From the NCBI RefSeq assembly GCF_047238265.1, contig NZ_JBDFMM010000001.1:5580001-5644000 (forward strand): a stretch of 64,000 nucleotides of DNA. The letters are read 5' to 3'. This document shows positions 7,902-16,250 of the stretch, one piece after another. The notes below the pieces were generated by a model. The model was not told the origin of the DNA, did no database searches, and worked only from the letters and a program-made list of their open reading frames with translations. This DNA comes from Paenibacillus_F sp047238265 (lineage in GTDB: Bacteria > Bacillota > Bacilli > Paenibacillales > NBRC-103111). A program made the position numbers and the translations under genes. Numbering within the stretch: position 1 is the first letter of the stretch; every line of letters starts with the position of its first letter.

Positions 7902-8591
7902 TCAATCCAGCAGCTCCATCAGCCGCCTGAACTCGGATTCGCTCAGGTCTCTCCATTTTCCTTTGGGGAGTCCGTCCAGCTTGATATTCATGATGCGCAC
8001 CCGCTGCAGCCGGTGCACCTGATACCCGAACGCCTGACACATGCGCCGGATTTGCCGGTTCAGTCCCTGCGTCAGGATGATCCGGAAAGTATGGTCGTTG
8101 ATCCGGGTCACTTTGCACGGTTTCGTCTTCGTTCCCATAATGCGGACGCCCGTGGACATGCCCTGCACGAAAGAGTTCGTAATCGGCTGGTTCACGGTGA
8201 CGATATATTCCTTCTCATGGTTATTTTCCGCACGCAAAATTTTATTGACGATATCCCCGTCATTGGTCATGAGGATAAGTCCTTCCGAGTCCTTATCCAG
8301 ACGGCCGATTGGGAAAATTCTCTCCGGGTGCCGCACAAAATCGACGATATTGCCTTGAATGTGGCGCTCCGTCGTGCACGTGATGCCAACCGGTTTGTTC
8401 AACGCTATATAGACGGACTTCTTCTTGGTCCCCAGCGGTTTGCCGTCGATTCTCACATCGTCCCCCGGCTCGGCCGTACTGCCCAGCTCCGCCGGAGCAC
8501 CGTTGATGGTCACACGTCCGGCTTGAACAAGCTCGTCCGCTTTTCGTCTGGAGCAAATGCCCGTTTCGCTAATGAATTTATTGATCCGCAT
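7902..8591 (-). CDS. rluF: 23S rRNA pseudouridine synthase RluF-type
   Basis: 229 residues. An N-terminal S4 RNA-binding domain (MRINKFISETGICSRRKADEL) is followed by the RsuA-family catalytic domain with GRLDKDSEG (96-104), whose Asp99 is the expected nucleophile. LNRQIRRMCQAFGY near residue 180 is typical of RluF/RsuA. RluF modifies U2604 of 23S rRNA in E. coli; Gram-positive homologues are usually annotated so, but the exact target is inferred. Ribosome site AGGGGACAG. Divergent from the ECF41-controlled oxidoreductase gene. Confidence 0.88.
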   Translation of the reverse strand: MRINKFISETGICSRRKADELVQAGRVTINGAPAELGSTAEPGDDVRIDGKPLGTKKKSVYIALNKPVGITCTTERHIQGNIVDFVRHPERIFPIGRLDKDSEGLILMTNDGDIVNKILRAENNHEKEYIVTVNQPITNSFVQGMSTGVRIMGTKTKPCKVTRINDHTFRIILTQGLNRQIRRMCQAFGYQVHRLQRVRIMNIKLDGLPKGKWRDLSESEFRRLMELLD

Positions 8592-8690
8592 GAAGCTGCT
8601 GTCCCCTTCTTTTGCCTGTTAGGTTGTGAGTACCCACCGATTTATATGCCTGTATTGTACCATAATCGGATGCAATTCGCGCCGCCGCTC

Positions 8691-8717
8691 TGTCACAAAA
8701 ACGGACCCTTCCCCGTC
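8691..8717 (+). promoter_or_regulatory. ECF41 sigma-factor promoter
   Basis: TGTCACA (8691-8697), 16 bases, then CGTC (8714-8717). This is the -35/-10 pair described for ECF41 sigma factors, 35 bases before the oxidoreductase start. The sigma gene itself lies directly downstream of that gene. Confidence 0.75.
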
Positions 8718-8752
8718 TTGATGGCATCACACCCAAACGGAGGATGAGAAAG

Positions 8753-10069
8753 ATGGAAAAAACCTATGATGCAGCCGTAATCGGCGCCGGTCTGGCAGGG
8801 CTGATTGCCGCGGCAAAGCTCGCTCAGGCAGGGAAATCGGTCGTTGTCCTGGAAAAATCGCACCGGCTCGGGGGCCGGGCCATAACGAACCTCAAGAACG
8901 GAAGTCTTTTCAACCTGGGCGGGCATGCCTTATACCTGGGCGGAGAAGCTTATTCCGTCATGAAGGAAATGGGTGTCAAGATGGAGGGAGGATCGCCGCC
9001 GATCAACGGGTACGGCATTTGGAACAACCGGCTCGTTCCGCTGCCCGTCGAACCGATGAAACTCCTCTCCTCCAAGCTCCTTGGCTGGACAGGAAAAATT
9101 CAGCTCGTCCGTCTGATGACGGCTCTCCGCAAATATGACGGCGGCTCTCTCCCCGGCATCAGCCTCCGGGAATGGACCGAGCGGGAAATAAGCGATCCGA
9201 TGGTCCGTCATTTCTTCTATGCCCTCTGCCGGACGGCCACATATGCCGCAGACCCGGACAGCCAGCTTGCGGGCCCGGTGCTCCGTCAGGTGCACACTTC
9301 CCTGAAGGGTGTGCGGTATCTTCACGGAGGCTGGCAGACACTGGTCGATCAGCTGCGGGATCTGGCGGTGCGGGCGGGCGCGGATATACGGACGGGCAAA
9401 GCGGCCGCCGAAATTATCCATGACGGTTCCCGGATACAAGGGCTGCGGTTAGCGGACGGGGATCGCCTGGACGTATCCCATGTGATCGCCACGTCCGCAC
9501 CCGCCGATCTTTTCCGCCTTGTTCCCGGGGCGGAGAGGACCGTACTGCGGAGCTGGAAAGAAGAAGCCCGTCCCGCCATGACGGCTTGCCTGGATCTGAG
9601 CCTGAACCGCCTGCCGGTGGAAGGCCGTCATTTTGTGATGGGGCTGGACCGGCCGGTCTTTTTCTCGCATCATTCGAGGGTCGCGAGCCTGAGTGAAGAC
9701 GGCAAACAAGTGGTCCATCTGATCAAGTATAACGGGCCCGGCGAAAGCAGCCCCCGCGCCGACGAACGTATACTCGAAGAAACGATGGACCTGATTCATC
9801 CCGGCTGGCGGAAAGAGCTTGCCGGCCGGCAGTTCCTGCCGAACATTACGGTCGTGCCCGATACGTTCCATACAGGCCGGTCTTCCGCCTGCGCGGGCCC
9901 TGCCGTTCCCGGACTGAGCGGACTTTACGCGGCCGGCGACTGGGCGGGCCATCGTGAAATGCTGGCCGACGCTTCGGCGGCTAGTGCCGTCAGGGCAGCT
10001 TCCGCCGTGCTTGAAGCGCTTCGTGCCGAACAATTCGTAAACGGCGCCCGGGAAACCGTCGCGTTTTGA
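8753..10069 (+). CDS. FAD-dependent oxidoreductase (phytoene desaturase/protoporphyrinogen oxidase-like), ECF41 target
   Basis: 438 residues. The N-terminal FAD motif VIGAGLAGLIAAAKLAQAG is followed by LEKSHRLGGRA, and the C-terminal FAD contact is GLYAAGDWAGHREMLADASAAS. This places it in the NAD(P)-binding amine oxidase/phytoene desaturase fold. Start 8753 is preferred to 8744 because GGAGG abuts the latter and is 9 bases from the former. The promoter is ECF41-like and the ECF41 sigma gene follows 158 bases later, so the gene is likely the oxidoreductase member of the COE group (carboxymuconolactone decarboxylase, oxidoreductase, epimerase) that ECF41 factors regulate. Substrate unknown. 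Confidence 0.82.
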   Translation: MEKTYDAAVIGAGLAGLIAAAKLAQAGKSVVVLEKSHRLGGRAITNLKNGSLFNLGGHALYLGGEAYSVMKEMGVKMEGGSPPINGYGIWNNRLVPLPVEPMKLLSSKLLGWTGKIQLVRLMTALRKYDGGSLPGISLREWTEREISDPMVRHFFYALCRTATYAADPDSQLAGPVLRQVHTSLKGVRYLHGGWQTLVDQLRDLAVRAGADIRTGKAAAEIIHDGSRIQGLRLADGDRLDVSHVIATSAPADLFRLVPGAERTVLRSWKEEARPAMTACLDLSLNRLPVEGRHFVMGLDRPVFFSHHSRVASLSEDGKQVVHLIKYNGPGESSPRADERILEETMDLIHPGWRKELAGRQFLPNITVVPDTFHTGRSSACAGPAVPGLSGLYAAGDWAGHREMLADASAASAVRAASAVLEALRAEQFVNGARETVAF

Positions 10070-10227
10070 GCCTGTCTATTGCCGGGAAGCTCTTCCCGAT
10101 TTGCTTATGTTCATAAAAGAAGAGCCGGTATACACTGGGGTTATGAAGGTATGCCGGCTTGGATATCCAGCGGTTATTATCCTTCCCGTTCTATCGGGAA
10201 AGAAAAAAAGAGAGGTGCCTTGCTTCT

Positions 10228-11163
10228 ATGGAAACGGAGAGATTATCGACCGAACAGCTGTACACGGCTTACAAGCCCCTTCTCTTTTCATTGGCGTACC
10301 GGCTGCTGGGAAGCGTCATGGACGCGGAGGATATCGTGCAGGAAGCCTTTCTTTCCATGAACGGAGCGTCCGCCGCCAAACCGATCGAGAATCCCAAAGC
10401 GTACTTGTGCAAAATCGCCACGAACCTCTGCATCGACCGCCTCCGCTCCCCAAGTTACAGGCGGGAAGCGTATATCGGGCCGTGGCTGCCGGAGCCCCTC
10501 GTGGAAGGAGCCCCCGGAGCGGACGACCCGGCGGAGAGCCTCGTGCTCCGCGAGTCTCTCTCCACCGCTTACCTGCTTTTGCTGCATCAGCTTACCTGGG
10601 TGGAGAGAGTCGTATTCCTCCTTCGCGAGTCGCTGCAGTACGACTACGACGAGATCGCCTCCATCGTCGGCAAGAGCAGCACGAACTGCCGCCAGATTTT
10701 TCACCGGGCGAAACGCAGCCTGGGAAGCCACGCCCTTCCGCCGGAGGAACCGGCAGTGCCGGGCGTTCCGAACCTGCTTGCCTTCCGGCAGCAAACCGGA
10801 CGCCTGGTCGACAGGTTCGTGAACGCGCTGAAAGCCGGAGACACGGCGGGACTGCTGGCAGCGCTGGCGGATGAAGCCGTGCTTTATTCCGACGGCGGCG
10901 GTAAAGTCTCGGCGGCCGTGCGACCCATTATCGGCGCGGACCGGATAGCCCGTTTCTTCGCCGGTCTTATTCAGAAATTCGGCCGGGAGTTCTCCCGGCT
11001 CGACATCGTACACGTAAACGGACTGCCGGGATTGGCAAGCTATTCGAACGGGAAGCTGTCGTCCGTCGTCTCTTTTCATTGTGAAGAGGACCATATCGCG
11101 GCTATCTATATCGTAATCAATCCGGATAAACTCCGGCATCTGAGTCATATACAACCGGAATAA
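10228..11163 (+). CDS. ECF41-family RNA polymerase sigma factor with SnoaL-like C-terminal domain
   Basis: 311 residues. Sigma-70 region 2 (about 10-75, with LLGSVMDAEDIVQEAFL) and region 4 (about 108-165) are followed by a ~130-residue NTF2/SnoaL-like extension. The extension carries the two hallmarks of group ECF41, DGGGK (222-226) and NPDKL (298-302), which in studied members make the C-terminus an internal regulator instead of a separate anti-sigma factor. GAGAGG lies about 12 bases before the ATG at 10228. No ECF41 promoter lies directly before it, so it is probably made on the oxidoreductase transcript, giving autoregulation. The inducing signal is unknown. Confidence 0.9.
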   Translation: METERLSTEQLYTAYKPLLFSLAYRLLGSVMDAEDIVQEAFLSMNGASAAKPIENPKAYLCKIATNLCIDRLRSPSYRREAYIGPWLPEPLVEGAPGADDPAESLVLRESLSTAYLLLLHQLTWVERVVFLLRESLQYDYDEIASIVGKSSTNCRQIFHRAKRSLGSHALPPEEPAVPGVPNLLAFRQQTGRLVDRFVNALKAGDTAGLLAALADEAVLYSDGGGKVSAAVRPIIGADRIARFFAGLIQKFGREFSRLDIVHVNGLPGLASYSNGKLSSVVSFHCEEDHIAAIYIVINPDKLRHLSHIQPE

Positions 11164-11276
11164 AAGAAGCGGGCTCTTGGCCGCTCTTCCGGCGGAGGGC
11201 TACCTTCGCATTTTGGGCCGGGAAAAAGCTATTCAGCAGCGGGACAGCAGGGAACCCCGGAGAATAGCAAACTGCA

Positions 11277-11579
11277 CTAGGGCTCCCGGACCCCGGCGAA
11301 AACCGTCAGCAGCAGAGCCCCGATCAGAGCCCCGGCGACCAGGAAGATGCTCCCCGCTGCGGCAAATTTCAGAAAGCCCGGCTTCTCTTTCAGCATGCCC
11401 GCATAACCCAGCACAAGGCTGGCGGCAAGCGAACCGATGGCGGTATAAAAAAGCAGCCGAATGCCCGCCGACTCGTCACCCGCAGGGCTCTCCGAAATCA
11501 GGTAGCTCCCGACAAGCATCAGAACGCCCAGACTGCTCAGCAGTGTAGAACCTGTACCGGACTTCTTCTTCGATTCCAT
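11277..11579 (-). CDS. Small three-helix membrane protein, unknown function
   Basis: 100 residues. A short charged N-terminus (MESKKKSG) is followed by three hydrophobic stretches: TLLSSLGVLMLVGSYLI, a middle one around FYTAIGSLAASLVLGYAGM, and a C-terminal one around FAAAGSIFLVAGALIGALLL. The start at 11579 is chosen because GGAGG lies 5 bases upstream. No family recognised. It is the nearest gene downstream of the lipid kinase on the same strand, but a terminator separates them. Confidence 0.65.
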   Translation of the reverse strand: MESKKKSGTGSTLLSSLGVLMLVGSYLISESPAGDESAGIRLLFYTAIGSLAASLVLGYAGMLKEKPGFLKFAAAGSIFLVAGALIGALLLTVFAGVREP

Positions 11580-11668
11580 GGCAGCCTCCGTAATCATGAG
11601 ATTTCTTTCTTATACACCATTCATACGAAACGGAACGAAGAAGTTTCCGGATGCCCATTGAAAAAAGG

Positions 11669-11706
11669 GAAAACGCCCGTCTCTTGGAGGAGATACAGGC
11701 GTTTTT
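11669..11706 (-). terminator. Terminator after the lipid kinase gene
   Basis: AAAACGCCTGTATCTCC pairs with GAGACGGGCGTTTT around a short loop, then a T-run on the minus strand. It lies between the kinase and the small membrane protein gene. Confidence 0.75.
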
Positions 11707-11727
11707 TCTTCCGGATGCCGCTTGTTT

Positions 11728-12624
11728 TTACGGCTGTTCTTCCCCGACGAGGAACGTCAGCTTTTTCCCTAGAACCGAGATATCCGCCGGAGTCTGCACA
11801 TAAATTTCCCCGTCCATATCCGCCTGCATAGGCTGATCCGTAGTCAGCTTCAAAGAAGTCGTGCGGACGAACTCGAAGCTGCTTTTCTCCGAATCCCATT
11901 CCTGGAAGTTTTTGATTTTGAACAGCTCCTTCAGAAGCGGCAGACCTCCTTCACGGATAATCGCCACATCCAGAACACCGTCGTAAAGAGCATCCGAAGC
12001 CAGCGGCAGCGGCCTTGTGCCGAGAAACCGGCCGTTGGCGACGAAGAGCATCACCGCTTCCCCGCCCGTCCGCCCGCTGTCGTGTTCCAGCGTAAACCGG
12101 AAAGGATTGGCGGACGTTACCGTCTGGAGCGTGCTGATAAAATAACTCAGCTTGCCGATCGTTCCTTTCAGCTGCGGATTGATGTTGACCGAAGCGTCGG
12201 TAATAAGGCCGATACCGAAGAAATTCGAGAAATACCGGTCATTCGCCCGTCCGATATCTACCGGCTGTGTCTTCCCCCGCATAAGGGTCTCCGCGGCCCG
12301 CTCCAGCTCTTGGGGAATATGAAGCGCCCGGGAGAAGTCGTTGCATGTCCCGCCGGGCAGAATGCCGACGACAGGCGGATCTTCCAGCGGGGCCAGCCCG
12401 TTCACGCATTCATGGACAGTTCCGTCGCCGCCCAGCACGAGGAGAAGATCCGTCTCCCCGCCGCGTTCCCTGCAGATCCGCTCCGCATCTCCCGGTTCCT
12501 TCGTCTGCATCAGCGTGAGTTCATCAATCTCCGCCGCAAGCGGACCGATCACCGCTTCCAGCCTGCTGCCCGTCTCCGCCTGTCCGGCGCTGCCGTTATG
12601 AATCAGAATCGCTTTTTTGAACAT
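11728..12624 (-). CDS. Diacylglycerol/lipid kinase family protein (DagK/YegS/BmrU type)
   Basis: 298 residues. The nucleotide-binding GGDGT motif is at 65-69, preceded by NGSAG (10-14), and the second conserved block GTCNDFSRAL follows near 92. These are diagnostic of the DAGK catalytic domain, and the length matches DgkB/BmrU proteins. It should phosphorylate diacylglycerol or a related lipid at the membrane face, recycling DAG to phosphatidic acid. Whether it is DgkB itself or a BmrU-like paralogue cannot be told. Monocistronic, with a terminator. Confidence 0.88.
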   Translation of the reverse strand: MFKKAILIHNGSAGQAETGSRLEAVIGPLAAEIDELTLMQTKEPGDAERICRERGGETDLLLVLGGDGTVHECVNGLAPLEDPPVVGILPGGTCNDFSRALHIPQELERAAETLMRGKTQPVDIGRANDRYFSNFFGIGLITDASVNINPQLKGTIGKLSYFISTLQTVTSANPFRFTLEHDSGRTGGEAVMLFVANGRFLGTRPLPLASDALYDGVLDVAIIREGGLPLLKELFKIKNFQEWDSEKSSFEFVRTTSLKLTTDQPMQADMDGEIYVQTPADISVLGKKLTFLVGEEQP

Positions 12625-12769
12625 GCTCTCCGCCTCCTCCGCTTACGCCAATTTCCATCTCTAGCCTGTACTTACCCCGCTGCGGAAATTCAAGTCACCT
12701 TTTCCGGAAAACCCGCTCCGGTTTCCCCATCCCGCTTTCCCCGCATTCGCTCCGTTTGCACGCAGTCCC

Positions 12770-13639
12770 TTATCCGGCCGCACGTCTTTCCCGGGAGACC
12801 GGCTTTTTTGAATTGACAAACCAGATGCCGATCAGCACGAAAACGATGCCCGTCACAGTGCCCGCCCTCAAAGTTTCCCCGAGAAAAAGAACGCCCGACA
12901 GAACGCCTATGACCGGCACCAGCAGCAGGGAAACGGACGCTTTGCCCGCTTCGGCCCGCGATAAAATATGGAACCACAGGACGAAAGCGAACGCGGAAGC
13001 GACAATCCCGGCAAAGCCGACATAAACCGCGGGCATAAGTCCCCAGTGGCTCTCCCCGTGTTCAAAAACGGCCGAATACAGAAACAGACCCGCCGCTCCC
13101 GCTACCATCTGCCAGGTCGTAAACTGCAGGTTGTCGCAGTGGGCCAGCTTGCGCTTGATGATCACGTTGGAGACGGCCCAGGCAAGTCCCGACGACAGAG
13201 CCAGCAGCATGGCCCAGAAGCTGCCTCCGAGACGCACGTCCAAAGCGAAGAACATGCCGATGATTCCCGCGATCAGCCCGATCGTTTTGCGGGTCGTAAG
13301 CTTTTCCCCCGGAATGAGAAAGTGCGCCATCAGCGTCAGCCAGAGCGGCATACTGTACGTCAGCACGGAGGTAAGCCCCGCACTGATATCCTCCAGCGAA
13401 ATCTGGATCGCGAGATTGAAATAAGCCGTCTGAAGAATTCCGCACAGGATAAACCATTTCAAATCCTTCCGTGACGGAACTGGGACCTTTTTGAACAGAC
13501 AGAACAGCAGCAGAGCGGCCGCCCCTACTCCGAAACGGTACCCGGCGAACAGCACCGGAGGAAATACGCCGTTCGCGAGCTTCATGATCACCCAGTTGTA
13601 GCCCCAAATGAGGCATAAAAGTCCGATTAACCCGTTCAA
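12770..13639 (-). CDS. EamA-family (DMT superfamily) transporter
   Basis: 289 residues with about ten membrane helices in two EamA repeats. Typical segments are LIWGYNWVIMKLA near the start, SVLTYSMPLWLTLMAHFLIPGEKL, and the second repeat's LLLVPVIGVLSGVLFLGE. A TTG start at 13639 is preferred because AAGAGGTG lies 7 bases upstream, whereas the GTG at 13666 has no usable spacing. Members export amino acids or other metabolites; the substrate is not predictable. A second EamA gene lies at 23.4 kb. Confidence 0.85.
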   Translation of the reverse strand: MNGLIGLLCLIWGYNWVIMKLANGVFPPVLFAGYRFGVGAAALLLFCLFKKVPVPSRKDLKWFILCGILQTAYFNLAIQISLEDISAGLTSVLTYSMPLWLTLMAHFLIPGEKLTTRKTIGLIAGIIGMFFALDVRLGGSFWAMLLALSSGLAWAVSNVIIKRKLAHCDNLQFTTWQMVAGAAGLFLYSAVFEHGESHWGLMPAVYVGFAGIVASAFAFVLWFHILSRAEAGKASVSLLLVPVIGVLSGVLFLGETLRAGTVTGIVFVLIGIWFVNSKKPVSRERRAAG

Positions 13640-13724
13640 CTGCCAACACCTCTTTAATCGAATCACACCTTGCGGAGCTTTTCCGAAAATTTTCTACCTC
13701 GTGCGCCTCCGCTTTCCTTAACGA

Positions 13725-13762
13725 AAAAAAGAGAAGATGCACCTTCGAGGCACCTTCTCTCA
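13725..13762 (-). terminator. Terminator of the two-component/ABC operon
   Basis: AGAGAAGGTGCC pairs with GGTGCATCTTCTCT, then T7 on the minus strand, 46 bases past the last permease stop. Confidence 0.85.
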
Positions 13763-13807
13763 TTCTATCATTTATCCAGAAAATGGGAAGAAATCCGTAA
13801 AAACTCA

Positions 13808-14548
13808 TCAAATTTCTTTTCTTTTAAAATAACTCAGTCCTGACAGGAAGAAAACGACGAAACCTCCCAGAATGACGTAAATGAGCGTTTCGAAAGAAAC
13901 GTGGAGAGATCCGAAGCTGTCTTCCGTCGCCGGAAGCATCGCCAGGAATGGCTGCGCCCACGGGTAGAACGGGCCGTACGTCTCGGAATTGGCTACGAGA
14001 ATGTTCGGCAGCGTGAAGATAACGTTGAGCGCAAGCGGGGCGGCGAAGCTCACCCAGGCTACGGATACCGAGAGCTGCAGAGCCGCCAGCGGCAGAGTAG
14101 CGAGCCAGCCTCCCAAGACGGGCCACAGCAGGTGGCTCCAGGGGATGCTTGCGCCGAGTCCTTTGATAAAGCCAGCTCCGAGCAAGCCGCCGAGGAACAG
14201 CAGCTGAGTGACGGCGAGCAGCCCGGTGACGAGCAGGAACTTGGCTATGAACAGGTGGGAACGCGACACCGGCAGCGCCAGCACCTGCTTCCAGCCTCCG
14301 CCCGTGTGCTCGTAGCGGCACACGAAAGCCGCGAAGACGCCGGTGAGCAGCGGGAGAAACAGCATCGCATGAATAACGGCCATCGTGCTAAGCAGAAGCG
14401 CCCATGCGATCAAGGGTTCATTCGCCGGCACGGTCATGGCCAGCCCGGCCGCGAAAGCGAGCAGCGGAGAGATGAAAATCAGCAGCCAAATGTTCGTTTT
14501 GCGCAGCTTCAGCCATTCGGCACCCAGTATGTTAAAGAAAGCGGCCAT
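13808..14548 (-). CDS. ABC-2 type permease, lantibiotic-immunity (MutG/SpaG) type
   Basis: 246 residues, six predicted membrane helices. The N-terminal LGAEWLKLRKTNIWLL and FVCRYEHTGGGWKQVLALPVSR are shared with the preceding permease and are typical of LanE/LanG subunits. It starts one base after the stop of that permease, so translation is coupled. With the ATPase and the second permease it forms an ABC pump of the LanFEG type, which removes peptide antibiotics from the membrane. No lantibiotic precursor or modification gene is seen nearby. Last gene of the operon. Confidence 0.82.
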   Translation of the reverse strand: MAAFFNILGAEWLKLRKTNIWLLIFISPLLAFAAGLAMTVPANEPLIAWALLLSTMAVIHAMLFLPLLTGVFAAFVCRYEHTGGGWKQVLALPVSRSHLFIAKFLLVTGLLAVTQLLFLGGLLGAGFIKGLGASIPWSHLLWPVLGGWLATLPLAALQLSVSVAWVSFAAPLALNVIFTLPNILVANSETYGPFYPWAQPFLAMLPATEDSFGSLHVSFETLIYVILGGFVVFFLSGLSYFKRKEI

Positions 14549-14549
14549 C

Positions 14550-15263
14550 TCAGTTCACATCCTGTCTTGTAAAGTGAGTCAGCCCGATCAGGAACACGAC
14601 GATGCCCGCGGCGATCCCAAGCCATACGTTAAGCTCGGGCCGTCCGGCCTCGTTCACGAGCAGGGGCCATTTCCACAGGAACCAGTCCGGCAGCCGGATC
14701 GAAAAGAGGCTCAGGACGGTTCCCAAAATTCCGGCCGTCAGCGGGATGGCCTGATTCCGGACCGCTACCGACAGCCACAGCTGGACGGCCAGGATGGGTG
14801 TGCCGGCTAGAAGCGGGAACAGGCTGATGCGGATGACCTGCAGAACGGGAACGTTCATCCCGAAGCCGAGCAGGAAGCCGAGAAGCACGGACCCCGCCGC
14901 CAGCAAGAGGCACGACACCAGCAGCAGGATGAGCACAAGGAGCAGCTTCGACGTGAAGACGCTGAAGCGGGAAACCGGCAGGGCCAGCAGCTGCTTCCAG
15001 GAATTTCTCTGATGCTCGTAGCCCGCGATCATCGACGTCAGCAGCGTCATGCCGAGCAGCAGGGCCGGGGCCGCAAGGAACTGGACGTTCGAGAGCAGCC
15101 CGTACCAGAGATCGTTCGCGTACTGCTTGATCAGATAATCGTAACGCAGCCCGAAGTTGACGGCCTGGAGGCCGACCACGCCCACGGGACCCAGCAGCAC
15201 GAGGAACCAGACAAGCGTCCGGCGGATTTTCAGGAAATCCGCGGCCAGTACTCTGCCGATCAT
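14550..15263 (-). CDS. ABC-2 type permease, lantibiotic-immunity (MutE/SpaE) type
   Basis: 237 residues, six membrane helices. The start at 15263 overlaps the ATPase stop as ATGA, which shows the frame continuing upstream to 16184 is not coding there. IAGYEHQRNSWKQLLALPVSR matches the analogous loop of the second permease, indicating an old duplication. Forms the membrane channel with its neighbour. Function inferred from the LanFEG-like set: efflux of, or immunity to, bacitracin or lantibiotic-like peptides. Confidence 0.83.
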   Translation of the reverse strand: MIGRVLAADFLKIRRTLVWFLVLLGPVGVVGLQAVNFGLRYDYLIKQYANDLWYGLLSNVQFLAAPALLLGMTLLTSMIAGYEHQRNSWKQLLALPVSRFSVFTSKLLLVLILLLVSCLLLAAGSVLLGFLLGFGMNVPVLQVIRISLFPLLAGTPILAVQLWLSVAVRNQAIPLTAGILGTVLSLFSIRLPDWFLWKWPLLVNEAGRPELNVWLGIAAGIVVFLIGLTHFTRQDVN

Positions 15264-16174
15264 AAGCTGTCTCCCTCCCCTACCAGGTCCAGGAAGAAAT
15301 CTTCCAGCGATTTCTTCTTCTCTTCCACCCGGTAGACGGAGTGTCCCGCCTGGACCAGACCGGCCACAACCTGCGCGATCTTCTCGTCGGGAGCTTCTTC
15401 GAGAAGAAGCGAAGACTCGTCGGCCACCGCGAAGCAGCCGGCCGAGGCGGCGGTGCGCAGCGCCTGCTGGGGCGCGTCCACCGCAATGCGGATCTGGCCG
15501 CCCGCCTTTCTTCGAAGACTCTCGATCGTGTCTTCGAAGATCATCGAACCGCCGCGGATAATGCCCACGCGGCTGGCCATCTGATCCACCTCGCTCAGCA
15601 GGTGGCTCGATACGAGAACCGTCACGCCGTACTGCTGCGGCATGCTTTTGATCAGCTCCCGGATCTCCAGGATGCCGGACGGGTCGAGCCCGTTCGTGGG
15701 CTCGTCGAGCACGAGCAGCTCCGGGCTGCCCAGCAGCGCGGCGGCGATGCCCAGACGCTGCTTCATGCCGAGCGAGTAACCCTTCACCGGGCGTTTCGCT
15801 TCCTTCGTCAGGCGGACAATCGCCAGCACTTCGTCGATCCGCTGTTTCGGCACGTCGAGAATGCGGCGGATAGCCTCCAGATTTTCGTAAGCCGTCAGAT
15901 GGCCGTAATAGGAAGGGTACTCTACCAAGGAGCCGACCTTGCGCAGGATCGCCAGCTTTTCCTTGCGCAGATCTTTGCCGAACAGCTGAACCGTCCCTTT
16001 CGTCGGGCGGATCAGGCCGAGCAGCATCCGGATGGTCGTCGTTTTCCCGGCGCCGTTGGGTCCCAGAAAGCCGTAAATATCTCCTTTGCGGATTTGGAGA
16101 TTCACGTTGTCCACGGCAGATCTCAATTTGTATTGTTTGGACAACCCGAAGGTTTGAATAATCATTTCGTTCAT
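15260..16174 (-). CDS. ABC transporter ATPase, BcrA/LanF type
   Basis: 304 residues. Walker A GPNGAGKT (38-45), signature YSLGMKQRLGIA (about 135-146) and Walker B LLVLDEPTNGLDP are all intact. The ~80-residue C-terminal extension is typical of the BcrA/LanF subfamily. GAGGTG lies before the first ATG. It lies 76 bases downstream of the histidine kinase gene and is translationally coupled to the first permease. Expected to energise export of a peptide antibiotic sensed by the adjacent two-component system. Confidence 0.9.
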   Translation of the reverse strand: MNEMIIQTFGLSKQYKLRSAVDNVNLQIRKGDIYGFLGPNGAGKTTTIRMLLGLIRPTKGTVQLFGKDLRKEKLAILRKVGSLVEYPSYYGHLTAYENLEAIRRILDVPKQRIDEVLAIVRLTKEAKRPVKGYSLGMKQRLGIAAALLGSPELLVLDEPTNGLDPSGILEIRELIKSMPQQYGVTVLVSSHLLSEVDQMASRVGIIRGGSMIFEDTIESLRRKAGGQIRIAVDAPQQALRTAASAGCFAVADESSLLLEEAPDEKIAQVVAGLVQAGHSVYRVEEKKKSLEDFFLDLVGEGDSL

Positions 16175-16250
16175 GGAAAATCACCTCGCTCCTTATGTTA
16201 AAGAGCGAAGGTTAATCCCAGGGTGCGGATAGTTTAAGATTCGTTTAAAA

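Noticed and set aside
15264..16184. Upstream extension of the permease frame (to 544 codons)
   Set aside because: This part overlaps the ABC ATPase in another frame; the permease starts at 15263 with ATGA coupling.
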